NCBI GenBank assembly: GCA_018369555.1
Contig: JAGZCC010000030.1
Location: forward strand, 1 to 25,962
Origin: Thomasclavelia spiroformis
GTDB taxonomy: Bacteria > Bacillota_I > Bacilli_A > Erysipelotrichales > Coprobacillaceae
Direction: 5' to 3'
DNA: 25,962 bases
The notes beneath the pieces are model-generated. The model was not told where the DNA came from, did no database searches, and worked only from the letters and a program-made list of their open reading frames with translations. Positions 1-7,424 of the stretch are shown here, piece after piece. A program made the translations under genes and the position numbers. The first letter of the stretch is position 1; the number at the start of each line of letters is the position of its first letter.

Positions 1-1
1 G

Positions 2-64
2 AAAAGAATGTCATTTAACAATTATGTTCAAAAACAAAAGCACCGTTCTGGTGCTAATGTTTAA
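2..64 (+). CDS. C-terminal end of an unidentified protein (partial)
   Basis: The frame is open from the window edge to a TAA at 62-64 and gives about 20 residues, rich in Asn, Lys and Gln and ending HRSGANV. It is the only plus-strand coding end in the left half. An inverted repeat (AGCACC / GGTGCT) near the stop followed by a run of T about 15 bases on could serve as a terminator. The position at the edge of a defence island fits a transposase C-terminus, but nothing diagnostic is present. The following bases to 258 hold no recognisable gene. Confidence 0.3.
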   Translation, partial: KRMSFNNYVQKQKHRSGANV

Positions 65-258
65 CTTTTTTTGGGACATTTTCATTTTTGCTTGACACTA
101 TAAAAAATCTAATATATTGTAGCAAATAGTTCTCCTACAAAAACCTAGAACCATGATACTATTTTTTGTTCCATTATTGTTTCTCTTTCTTTTATTGAAA
201 ACCGACAAGCAACAGCTATTCTTTAATATTAACTTCTGTCGCTGATAAAGTATTTTAA

Positions 259-864
259 TTACAAATTACTTGTTTTAAATGTAGAATACCCTTCGTAATA
301 ATAACTGTGATCAATACCTTTCATATAAACCTCACAGTCATTGATTTTATCTGTCAGCGCTTGCTTTAATATATATTTAATTTCAATATCTTTAATGGGA
401 CTACGTGCTATAGCAGAAAGATAATCCTCTTTATCTACAAGGCTCCAATCAACAACTTGACCTAATTCTTTTTTCAAAATCAAATCGAGCCAAATTCTTA
501 TACTTCTGCCATTTCCCTCATGAAAAGGGTGCGCAACATTCATTTCTATATATTTTTCTATGATTTCATCATATGTTGATTGAGGCATTTTTTCGATATT
601 TTCAAGAGCTACTTGTAAATACATAAGCGGAGCAAAACGGAAATTACCTTTTGCAATATTAACAGTTCTTATCTGCCCAGCAAAATCATAAATCAAATCA
701 AATAAATATTTGTGTATTTCAGCAAGCAATTTAAAAGTTCCGGCTTCAAGATTATTCAAATACCCACTTTCAAAAAGTTCTATTGCTCTTTTTTTACTGA
801 TTTTTTCTTCAGCTTTGGCTAATTCTACTGAATCAGTAATGCCAAGTTTATTTTGTAATGTCAT
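259..864 (-). CDS. fic: Fic-domain AMP-transferase, class III (self-inhibited)
   Basis: Fic enzymes transfer AMP from ATP to hydroxyl side chains of target proteins. The active-site motif is complete at residues 112-123 (HPFHEGNGR, then R at 123), so the enzyme should be catalytically competent. At residues 187-192 the C-terminus carries SYYYEG, which fits the [S/T]xxxE[G/N] inhibitory motif. A C-terminal inhibitory helix defines class III Fic proteins such as the Neisseria meningitidis one, which are controlled by oligomerisation. The 201-residue length also suits that class. A GAGAGGAAAG ribosome site lies 7 bases before the ATG. No antitoxin gene is needed for this class and none is visible. 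It sits directly downstream of a decayed DUF1016 gene. The target cannot be read from sequence. Confidence 0.9.
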   Translation of the reverse strand: MTLQNKLGITDSVELAKAEEKISKKRAIELFESGYLNNLEAGTFKLLAEIHKYLFDLIYDFAGQIRTVNIAKGNFRFAPLMYLQVALENIEKMPQSTYDEIIEKYIEMNVAHPFHEGNGRSIRIWLDLILKKELGQVVDWSLVDKEDYLSAIARSPIKDIEIKYILKQALTDKINDCEVYMKGIDHSYYYEGYSTFKTSNL

Positions 865-892
865 AGTTACTTTCCTCTCTATAATTTTATAG

Positions 893-1323
893 TATTTGAG
901 ACAAATGATAATTTATCATTTTGATATTCACGAGTCCTTTTTTCTATGCTTTTAGTAAACGATAGCAATGTTGAGATGATATATTTCTTTGTAATGTTCT
1001 AACACTCCAAAATTCATTCAATACTTCAGTAGCATATCAATCTCTAGCAATCTTATCTTCAACTTGGATCAAAACACGATAATGCAACCACGAAAGAATA
1101 TTTTTAGATTATTGCCACAATGTGGCAAACAATCTCTGGAAATGTATTATAAAATCGATAACAATGATATAGGGAGCTTTATCAAAGCCTTTCCATATTC
1201 AGCACGTTTATTACCATTCAATGTCTCTTCTGTAATTCGATAACTAACCAATCAGTTTCGATATACTAGAGCAACATTTACTGCTTGATCCGTACTCTTT
1301 TGAGAGGTATCTATAATCATCAT
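893..1323 (-). pseudogene. Decayed DUF1016 (YhcG-type) nuclease, N-terminal part
   Basis: Translating the minus strand from the ATG at 1323 gives an open stretch with QAVNVALVYRN, then an in-frame TGA where the family has Trp, then LVSYRITEETLNG and KRAEYGKALI. After frameshifts the matching frame continues as LHYRVLIQVEDKIARD, a TGA again in a Trp place, WSVRTLQRNISSQ, CYRLLKA, a TAG, and near the end REYQNDKLSF. These segments follow, in order, the DUF1016 N-terminal domain of YhcG proteins. The C-terminal PD-(D/E)xK nuclease half is missing: the remnant runs into the fic leader. Several stops and shifts make it non-functional. Such proteins are often found near restriction and toxin genes. 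Confidence 0.8.
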
Positions 1324-1391
1324 AACCTAATTTTAAATTAATTAATATAAATGTAGTTTATCTGATAAATTAGATTACTTCATTTTAAATG

Positions 1392-2609
1392 TTATTCATC
1401 TTCTCCAATTAATTCATAGAATATATCTTCTGGAATAATTTCTATTTTAGAACCTTTGGCCTGTAATTCTTCAGCTTTTTTATGTTTAGATGATTTTCCA
1501 TTTTTAACTGCTGCATTATAGTCATTATTACCTAAAATTAAGTAATTTGTTTTCTTTGTTACACCTTTACCAATTATACCACCTATACTTGTAACTATTG
1601 TTTCAGCTTGCTTCCTACTCATTCTTTCTAGTGTGCCAGTAAATACACATGTTTTACCATACAATATGTTTTTTTCATCAAGTTCTTTATCAATTTTAAA
1701 TGTTGTGGGAATTCCAAGTTTATTGCAAAAATCCGATTCTGAAATAACGATTAAATTATTTTCTTTCATTCTATTTTGTGCATTAAACATCCATCCATTA
1801 AAAAACCTCATATACTGATCATTTTCATCTAATGGTTTTTGTAATTTTTCATATATATTATCATTAACAACTAAAATATCCGCATATTTAGCTAGAAAGA
1901 AATACGGTTTAGAATTTAGTTTTATTAAAACTGCTTCTATTACACTATTATCCAAAAATTTTAGTTTTGTTTTAAATGATATTTTTTTGTTCATTAATAA
2001 ATCATCCATTATTAATAGAGGAGCGATTTCTTTCATTCGAATTTCAGTGTAATGCTCACTATAATGCCTCAATTTTTTGTATAACTCATTTGTTACATAA
2101 ACATCATTAAGCGAACGATGAGCATTTGTATTTTGAATATCAAACTTTCTAGCAAGTGTTTTTAATTGATGATTATATGTATCTTTTATTAGTCCTTTAG
2201 CAATTCGTTGGGTATCAATAAAATCATTTGTAAGTTGTTTTTTGATATAACGTTCAAAATAATCATATAAGAAATTTACATCAAAATTTACATTGTGTCC
2301 TACTAAAACAGAATCACAAACAAATTTATCAAATAGTATAATTGCTTCCCTTGCATCGATACCAGAATCATTCAATAATTCATCTGTTATTCCAGTTAAT
2401 CTGACAATATTATCAGGAATTTTTGATTCAGTCTTAATCAAAACATTAAATTCATCTATAACCTCATTGTTTACGACTTTAAGCGCACCAATTTCGATGA
2501 TTTCATTTGCTACAGGACTAAATCCTGTTGTTTCAATATCAACAACAACATAATTGTCTAAAAACTCTATTAAACTATTACCTTTATTTTCTCTTGTATA
2601 TTGACTCAT
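1392..2609 (-). CDS. DEDDh 3'-5' exonuclease with C-terminal BRCT domain
   Basis: Residues 20-180 form a DnaQ/PolC-epsilon-like exonuclease: Exo I is DIETTG at 24-29, Exo II is HNVNFD at 105-110, and Exo III is H164 with D169. Residues 316-405 read as a BRCT domain of the ligase/PolC-associated kind (GKTCVFTGTLERMSR, later TNYLILGNND). The middle section is unassigned. The start is placed at the ATG at 2609 because GGAGAGG lies 4 bases before it; a further ATG 24 bases upstream has no such site. The architecture is that of stand-alone bacterial exonuclease-BRCT proteins thought to trim DNA in repair. There is no polymerase domain. A TATAAT lies upstream at about 2683-2688. It is transcribed alone, and the pseudogene follows it. 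Confidence 0.88.
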   Translation of the reverse strand: MSQYTRENKGNSLIEFLDNYVVVDIETTGFSPVANEIIEIGALKVVNNEVIDEFNVLIKTESKIPDNIVRLTGITDELLNDSGIDAREAIILFDKFVCDSVLVGHNVNFDVNFLYDYFERYIKKQLTNDFIDTQRIAKGLIKDTYNHQLKTLARKFDIQNTNAHRSLNDVYVTNELYKKLRHYSEHYTEIRMKEIAPLLIMDDLLMNKKISFKTKLKFLDNSVIEAVLIKLNSKPYFFLAKYADILVVNDNIYEKLQKPLDENDQYMRFFNGWMFNAQNRMKENNLIVISESDFCNKLGIPTTFKIDKELDEKNILYGKTCVFTGTLERMSRKQAETIVTSIGGIIGKGVTKKTNYLILGNNDYNAAVKNGKSSKHKKAEELQAKGSKIEIIPEDIFYELIGEDE

Positions 2610-2863
2610 ATTTCCTCTCCACGTTACTTCCATTACCTCATTTTTTACCTATTTAGTTTTCTTTCTTTTTTACTCTTTATTATATAATATCTCATTTATC
2701 AAAACTATCTACAATATATATTAGAAAAGTAACTGCAATTTTCAATAGAATAGAAGAAAAATAATTTTTATTTTTACTTTCCTTTAAAGGCTATGATGAA
2801 TTTAGTAAACAAGCAAGTTTACTGTAATAACTATATTCTATAAAATTATAATTAATATATTTT

Positions 2864-2895
2864 AAACCAGTCTTTTTATTTTATAAGACTGGTTT
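2864..2895. terminator. Stem-loop terminator between two minus-strand units
   Basis: AAACCAGTCTT at 2864-2874 is the exact reverse complement of AAGACTGGTTT at 2885-2895, with a 10-base AT loop. The U-tract is short on either strand (TTTT on plus). It lies about 110 bases past the GntR stop and before the exonuclease gene, as expected for ending the GntR transcript. Confidence 0.6.
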
Positions 2896-2982
2896 TACTA
2901 TTTGCAAAGAAAGAAACAGTTGGGATTTATTATTGACTATATCGATACTGATATTGGATAATATTTTAGATGTTTTCATCAT
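2881..2982 (-). CDS. 33-codon ORF after the GntR gene (doubtful)
   Basis: Just downstream of the GntR stop there is AGAGGATGATA followed by two ATG codons and a 33-residue frame whose stop falls inside the loop of the terminator stem. The ribosome site and spacing are good. The peptide (MMKTSKILSN...) has no recognisable domain or membrane segment. YtrA-type GntR operons usually continue with transporter genes, so this could be the relic of a lost third gene, or chance. Confidence 0.3.
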   Translation of the reverse strand: MMKTSKILSNISIDIVNNKSQLFLSLQIVKPVL

Positions 2983-3004
2983 TATCATCCTCTATCTTAT
3001 TTAA

Positions 3005-3406
3005 CTAAGATTGATTTTCAAGTTTAGGAGTTGTAAAAGAAATTGTTTTAAGCATATTTTGACAAATCGTTATAAAATCTTCTTTATCCATTCCTTTTAC
3101 AATTGCTTCACTGGCAATTAAAGAAATTTCATGTTCTAATTTTTGACGATAAGCTTCACTTTCATCTTTATGTGGATAAACTTTAGCCCCATTACGTCGA
3201 TCAGTTACGATATATCCTTCTTGTTTTAAAAGATTATAAGCTTTACTTACAGTCATTGTATTGACTTGTAAATCATTAGCTAAAGTTCTAACAGTTGGTA
3301 AATTTTCACCATACTTAAATTGCCCACTGCCGATTCCACGAACGATTTCGTTTCTTAACTGCAAATATATTGGTGTTTCACTTTCATAATCAATTTCAAT
3401 AATCAT
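3005..3406 (-). CDS. GntR-family repressor, YtrA-like
   Basis: Short (133-residue) GntR protein. Residues 1-70 form the winged helix-turn-helix (PIYLQLRNEIVRGI, then LPTVRTLANDLQVNTMTVSKAY, then EGYIVTDRRNG). The remaining 60 residues form a small helical dimerisation tail, with none of the large effector domains of FadR, HutC or MocR types. That layout defines the YtrA subfamily, which represses its own membrane-protein operon. The ATG abuts the TAG stop of the upstream membrane gene with no gap, and AAGGTGG lies inside that gene's last codons, so the two are translationally coupled. The palindrome at 4782-4804 is the likely binding site. Confidence 0.88.
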   Translation of the reverse strand: MIIEIDYESETPIYLQLRNEIVRGIGSGQFKYGENLPTVRTLANDLQVNTMTVSKAYNLLKQEGYIVTDRRNGAKVYPHKDESEAYRQKLEHEISLIASEAIVKGMDKEDFITICQNMLKTISFTTPKLENQS

Positions 3407-4768
3407 CTATTCCACCTTCTTTACTAGCTGTTTATAAACAGCTTTTGTTTGTTCTTGTTCATCATCATTAACAATAAATATTCCCTCTTGGGTATATAAA
3501 ATAATATAAGCCGGATGCAATGAAGCTAAATAGACTTCACAATCGCCATAACGATCAAAACGATAATGGCCTTTTCCATAAACTCCTGTATCTGTTCCAT
3601 TGACACGAACACCTTTACCTAAATTTTCACTCCACTCTACTTTTTCAATGGATTCTAATGCCCATTCTCGTTTGTAAAAAGGACTATCAACACATAATGT
3701 TGTCTTGGTTAAAGTTAATTCAGCAAGTTCATGGCGTTGATCTAAATAATAAGGATAACCAAAAATATAACCTAAAAACAAAATTATAACACCAACAATG
3801 ATGAGCATAAAATAACGATAACCTGGTTTAGCCGCGTTAAATATCATTTGCATGCCATTTGGACTAGGAACCAAGGTTCTAGGATCTCCAGGATTATCAT
3901 AGACAGCTCCTAATATTCCTACACACCAAACTTCATCACTATTTTGGTAATAAAATTTATCTTCATAAAGACGAATCATACGCGCTTTTAATCGTGGAAA
4001 AGATAATAACGTATAAACCATTAAAATCATTACACAAACAGCAAGCCCTAAGCATAATAAACCAAATATAAATTGTTTATCAAGCATAAATAACCCTAAA
4101 TTAAAGCAAGCATCACCACAACCAATATAAAACAAAGCCATAAAATAACTTTTCTTACGTGCTAAATTCAATGATATATTTAAATCAGTATCATTCGTAT
4201 ACGCTTGGTTAGCCATACGAGAAATAAAATAACTTCCAACGCATAAAATAAATATCATCAATAGTGCTGTTGCTACTAAAATCATTTGTTTATAATAAAT
4301 TCCTAAGCCAAATAGTACAAGATCCATACTTAATGGTATAGCAAAAAGATACCAATTAGTTTTTACATTTTCCATATACGCTGATAATTTTAAATCAACA
4401 TGCATTTTTCTTTCTTCTTTAACTATCCATTGTTTTTCTTTTTTTAACTCTTTTAATAAACTACGATACTTCCTTAAAGCAAAATTCGATCCAATAACTA
4501 AAATCACAAACCACGCAATCATATAAACAAGATTTGCAATTCCAGATAAAAATATAATCGGTAAAGCTAAAAGTGCAATTACAAGATAATTTCTTTGATT
4601 TTCTTTTTTAAACCCATGACAAAGCACTTTTACTTCCTGACTTTCATAAGCATATGCTGGAATCGATATCAAAAATAATCGTTGCTCACAATATTTTGCA
4701 TCACTTTTCGATTGATAATAAATCACAACTTCCACTGATAGCATAGTTATTAGACTTAACCATTTCAT
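3407..4768 (-). CDS. Multi-pass membrane protein with DUF5808-like segment
   Basis: 453 residues with hydrophobic segments near 60-93, 139-182, 209-256 and 319-340, so roughly seven to nine membrane passes. Residues 281-316 contain W-x-VGILGAVYDNPGDPRTLVP, close to the DUF5808 signature found in DUF1648/SdpI-type envelope proteins. The C-terminal 110 residues look like a PH-like beta-rich domain. It is the first gene of a two-gene operon with the GntR repressor, an arrangement typical of YtrA-regulated envelope-stress loci. The gene starts at an ATG with GAGGTGAT 5 bases before it. The function is unknown; an immunity or cell-envelope stress role is inference from gene order only. Confidence 0.75.
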   Translation of the reverse strand: MKWLSLITMLSVEVVIYYQSKSDAKYCEQRLFLISIPAYAYESQEVKVLCHGFKKENQRNYLVIALLALPIIFLSGIANLVYMIAWFVILVIGSNFALRKYRSLLKELKKEKQWIVKEERKMHVDLKLSAYMENVKTNWYLFAIPLSMDLVLFGLGIYYKQMILVATALLMIFILCVGSYFISRMANQAYTNDTDLNISLNLARKKSYFMALFYIGCGDACFNLGLFMLDKQFIFGLLCLGLAVCVMILMVYTLLSFPRLKARMIRLYEDKFYYQNSDEVWCVGILGAVYDNPGDPRTLVPSPNGMQMIFNAAKPGYRYFMLIIVGVIILFLGYIFGYPYYLDQRHELAELTLTKTTLCVDSPFYKREWALESIEKVEWSENLGKGVRVNGTDTGVYGKGHYRFDRYGDCEVYLASLHPAYIILYTQEGIFIVNDDEQEQTKAVYKQLVKKVE

Positions 4769-4781
4769 TTATATCACCTCT

Positions 4782-4813
4782 TTGTATTATATATTATAAT
4801 ACAAATAATACAA
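4782..4813 (-). promoter_or_regulatory. Promoter and palindromic operator of the GntR operon
   Basis: TTGTATTATA (4782-4791) and TATAATACAA (4795-4804) form a perfect 10-bp inverted repeat with a 3-base spacer. Read on the minus strand, TTGTAT (4808-4813) and TATAAT (4786-4791) are 16 bases apart and form a promoter whose -10 and spacer lie inside the palindrome. A repressor bound there would block polymerase. This is the expected geometry for autoregulation by the adjacent YtrA-like GntR protein. Confidence 0.7.
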
Positions 4814-5155
4814 AATAAAAAGATGTTTCATTTATATTAATTTCACTATTTATAGTAATAATATAAAATTAGAATTTGTTAGACTATTTAATTCCCAACA
4901 AATGAAAAAATATTTCAGGCTACAAAAAAATTATAAATTACAACTATATATACAAATAAAGCTATTAAGAAAGTAATAATAAACCTGATTTTTCTTTATC
5001 ATTTTTATATTCGATACTTCTCAACAGTAGTAAATTATGTAAGCATAACATAATAGGGCTTGATATATCTAGTGATAAAACTACAAAATAGTAATGATTA
5101 TGGATAGTATGATTTTTATAATACTCCATCAATTTCAATTTACTATCAACTAAAT
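4814..5155. other. AT-rich gap without a convincing gene
   Basis: About 340 bases. The longest minus-strand frame runs from an ATG at 5129 to a TAA at 4965 (54 codons) but has no ribosome site and a composition like a chance frame. No repeat, RNA gene or strong stem was seen. It may be decayed DNA. Confidence 0.5.
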
Positions 5156-5260
5156 TTATTTATCGCTTTTATTTTTTTCTTTAAATATAGATCCAAAAAT
5201 CAATCCTATTACTAAACCTAATCCAATAGCCAACTTATCATTTAAGCTTAATTTTCTCAG
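5156..5260 (-). CDS. 34-residue single-span membrane peptide
   Basis: The minus strand after the SRPBCC gene has GAGGTGG, 5 bases later CTG, and then an open frame to TAA. The peptide is basic at both ends around one Gly/Leu/Ile-rich span (LAIGLGLVIGLIFGSIF), a convincing membrane helix ending in KEKNKSDK. The frame also opens at a GTG at 5269, but that codon overlaps the Shine-Dalgarno sequence, so the CTG is preferred. It lies 24 bases beyond the SRPBCC stop and is probably cotranscribed. No family is recognised. The unusual start codon lowers confidence. Confidence 0.4.
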   Translation of the reverse strand: MRKLSLNDKLAIGLGLVIGLIFGSIFKEKNKSDK

Positions 5261-5284
5261 TTTTACCACCTCTACAAATTTAAT

Positions 5285-5683
5285 CTATTGTTCTAACAAA
5301 TCCTTCAAATCTTTAACAAATTGTGCCTGTTGTTTCTTTAAATAAGATTTAACAAAAGGTTTCATAAACCATTTTTTAGCGATTATATCTTCTGTAAAAT
5401 CTATTTCTGTTTGATTTCCATTAGAAGTAAAAACACCAATCCAATGGCCTTTTATATTGCTATTTTCTATATCAAATTCCCATCGTTTATATGGTTCTTC
5501 AACAGTGATAGTAAATGTAGTAGCATAATTTTCTTTAGTGTACTCAATAAACTGTTTTTCATTTATGATTTCTGTTTTACTGATATCACTGCGCCACAAC
5601 TTATATTTTTCAACATTTAAAACAACTTCCCAAACTTTATGAGTCTCATTATTAATCAATGCTTTTATATTAGAAGTTGGCAT
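5285..5683 (-). CDS. SRPBCC (START-like) family protein
   Basis: 132 residues when started at the ATG at 5683, which has GGGGAGGA 5 bases upstream; a longer frame to 5761 has no ribosome site. The pattern is that of Bet v1/polyketide-cyclase-type ligand-binding proteins: N-terminal strand and helix (SNIKALINNETHKVWEVV), a W-R-SDI loop, two long beta hairpins (FTITVEEPYKRWEFDI, HWIGVFTSN), and a long C-terminal helix (FVKSYLKKQQAQFVKDLKDLL). These proteins bind hydrophobic ligands or act as lyases; the ligand here is unknown. A short membrane peptide follows it. Confidence 0.8.
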   Translation of the reverse strand: MPTSNIKALINNETHKVWEVVLNVEKYKLWRSDISKTEIINEKQFIEYTKENYATTFTITVEEPYKRWEFDIENSNIKGHWIGVFTSNGNQTEIDFTEDIIAKKWFMKPFVKSYLKKQQAQFVKDLKDLLEQ

Positions 5684-5781
5684 TTTATCCTCCCCTTTTT
5701 CCCCATATAAAATCATAGCTAAATAATATCTAGAGTATATATTATATGGTATAATTCTCATCTATACCCATCTCTTATTTT

Positions 5782-6173
5782 TTATTCATCATCTATATAT
5801 ATCTCTAATTTATTTCCATCAAAATCAAAATCATTTAATTTATTAGATAAATTTTTTAAAGTCCTTTTTTCTTTTAATTCCTTTAAATAAAGTACTTTTT
5901 TATAAATATACTCACTAATTACTAAAAACATAATAAAAGGACCAATTGCTAAAAGAAACAACAATATTTTTTCCCATTCAAACACCGTTGAATTCGTTGG
6001 AAAATATACTGCCTGTGCATATTCAATAATTTGAGTCATAATTATTGTTGCACTAACTCCCAAAAACGTCAATTTGAAATAGCGTATGTATTATTTATAT
6101 CTTTTATATACTCATTAATTTCTTTTTGTATCTTTTTTGCTTTATTTGAAGAATTTATGTTACTCTCTATCAT
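5782..6173 (-). pseudogene. Small two-span membrane protein, probably frameshifted
   Basis: A 34-codon frame from the ATG at 6173 (MIESNINSSNKAKKIQKEIN...) ends at a TGA at 6069-6071. The next frame begins exactly there and encodes 96 residues with two membrane spans (about 1-23 and 35-54), a basic stretch (KKVLYLKELKEKR) and an acidic tail (DFDFDGNKLEIYIDDE). The second frame's only start near its head is TTG without a ribosome site. Joining the two by a one-base shift gives a natural protein: charged N-terminal helix, hairpin membrane domain, charged tail. I read it as one gene broken by a single indel. The family is unknown. Confidence 0.5.
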
Positions 6174-6221
6174 AAATTTTTCGAATCTAATGACATTATA
6201 TATTTTATTAACTTTATTACT

Positions 6222-6598
6222 TTAAACAAGGTATTTCATCTCAAAGTCTGTTTTCTCTATTTCTTTCATTTTTGTTTGCGCTCTATTTTTTATTTCCTCA
6301 TTTTTTTCGTCGCTAATTAATTCGTTAAGTTTAGCAATAGTATAAGTTTTTACCTAGAAAAAACATAATATCCTGTAATACTGAAACATGCAATCTCAAC
6401 TATGGCAATAATAAATACTAATACATATATTAAAAATATTTCATTAATAATATTATGTAGATATTTATAAACATGGTAATCAATTACTCCACTTAGCACA
6501 GCTATTGTCGCAAATATTATCCAATTATTATAAAGTATATCAAATTGACCATAAATAGTACAATTCCTCTTGTATGTTTCAATAACATCTTCAATCAT
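6222..6598 (-). pseudogene. Small two-span membrane protein with broken C-terminus
   Basis: From the ATG at 6598 (GGAG 9 bases upstream) 82 codons encode two membrane spans (about residues 25-45 and 52-78) and end at a TAA at 6350. Directly afterwards another frame runs to TAA at 6222 with a charged sequence that looks translated (AKLNELISDEKNEEIKNRAQ). One added base near 6352 would fuse them into a protein of about 124 residues. It resembles its downstream neighbour in plan. The intact 82-residue version could also be real. The function is unknown. Confidence 0.4.
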
Positions 6599-6688
6599 TT
6601 TTGTCTACTCCATTTCTTCAAAAATTTTAAAATCAACTAACAACAAAATATTTATAACAATATTATGTTTTCAAATTAATAAGAAAAT

Positions 6689-6715
6689 CGTATAAAATAT
6701 TTTATTAAATATACG
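6689..6715 (-). terminator. Possible weak terminator of the type I operon
   Basis: CGTATA (6689-6694) pairs with TATACG (6710-6715) across an AT-rich palindromic core, overlapping the stop of the last operon gene. On the minus strand it is followed by ATTTTCTTATT, a poor U-tract. Confidence 0.3.
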
Positions 6716-7424
6716 GAAAAACTTTTACTTCTAACATTTTTTTCCTTTCTTTCCAATCAGGCATCATCACCTGTAATAATGTATAAAAATCTTTAGAATG
6801 ATTTGGATGAATAAAATGACAAAATTCATGCATCATCACATATTCTATACAAAATCTAGGCGCTTCAATTAGTTGTGAATTAATAGTAATGGTTTTTGTT
6901 TGAGGCTGGCAAGAACCCCATCTTTTTTTCATTTTTCTTATTTTAATTATTGGAAAATCAATACCATATTTTATAAACTTTTTGTATACGTCATAAGCAA
7001 TCTCAGTATATATTTTCATTGTTTGATATCGTATCCAATTTTCTACTAAGCTTTTCTTTTTCGAATAATTATCCTTATCTTTAACTCCTAAATAGATATA
7101 TATCCCATCACTATGAACCTCATTTTTATCTTGTAAAATAAGTTTTAATCTTAAATCATTTCCTAAATATTTAAAACTTTCGCCACTTATATATCTTTTT
7201 TCTTTTGGTTTATAAATAGGCATTTCTTTAAATTTATTAAGTGAATTTATAATATAGTTACTTTTTGCGGTCATAAATTGATCAATTTTATCACAAGAAA
7301 TATGTTCTGGTGCTGATACCATAATACTACCGTCCGATTTAATTCTTAAATTTATATTTTTAATATTTTTGTAAGTTAAATCATACTGCACCCATTGCTT
7401 ATCAAGTTGTAATGTTCTAATCAT
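6705..7424 (-). CDS. YgjP/DUF45-type zinc metallopeptidase
   Basis: 239 residues. The zinc site HEFCH is at 199-203, followed by HPNHSKDFY with a likely third ligand at H209; KRWGSC at 168-172 is the conserved lead-in of DUF45/YgjP (WLM/SprT-like) peptidases. The ATG shares its A with the TAA of hsdR (TAATG) and the AGGAGG ribosome site lies inside the last hsdR codons, so translation is coupled to hsdR. DUF45 proteins recur as neighbours of hsdR; turnover of the nuclease subunit is a reasonable but unproven idea. It is the last gene of the operon. Confidence 0.9.
   Translation of the reverse strand: MIRTLQLDKQWVQYDLTYKNIKNINLRIKSDGSIMVSAPEHISCDKIDQFMTAKSNYIINSLNKFKEMPIYKPKEKRYISGESFKYLGNDLRLKLILQDKNEVHSDGIYIYLGVKDKDNYSKKKSLVENWIRYQTMKIYTEIAYDVYKKFIKYGIDFPIIKIRKMKKRWGSCQPQTKTITINSQLIEAPRFCIEYVMMHEFCHFIHPNHSKDFYTLLQVMMPDWKERKKMLEVKVFPYI

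Noticed and set aside
904..925. AAATGATAA-T-TTATCATTT palindrome as an operator
   Set aside because: It falls within the decayed DUF1016 coding sequence (the NDKLSF codons), so the symmetry is best explained by coding sequence.
4965..5129. 54-codon minus-strand frame before the small membrane peptide
   Set aside because: No ribosome binding site and a chance-like composition; not annotated as a gene.
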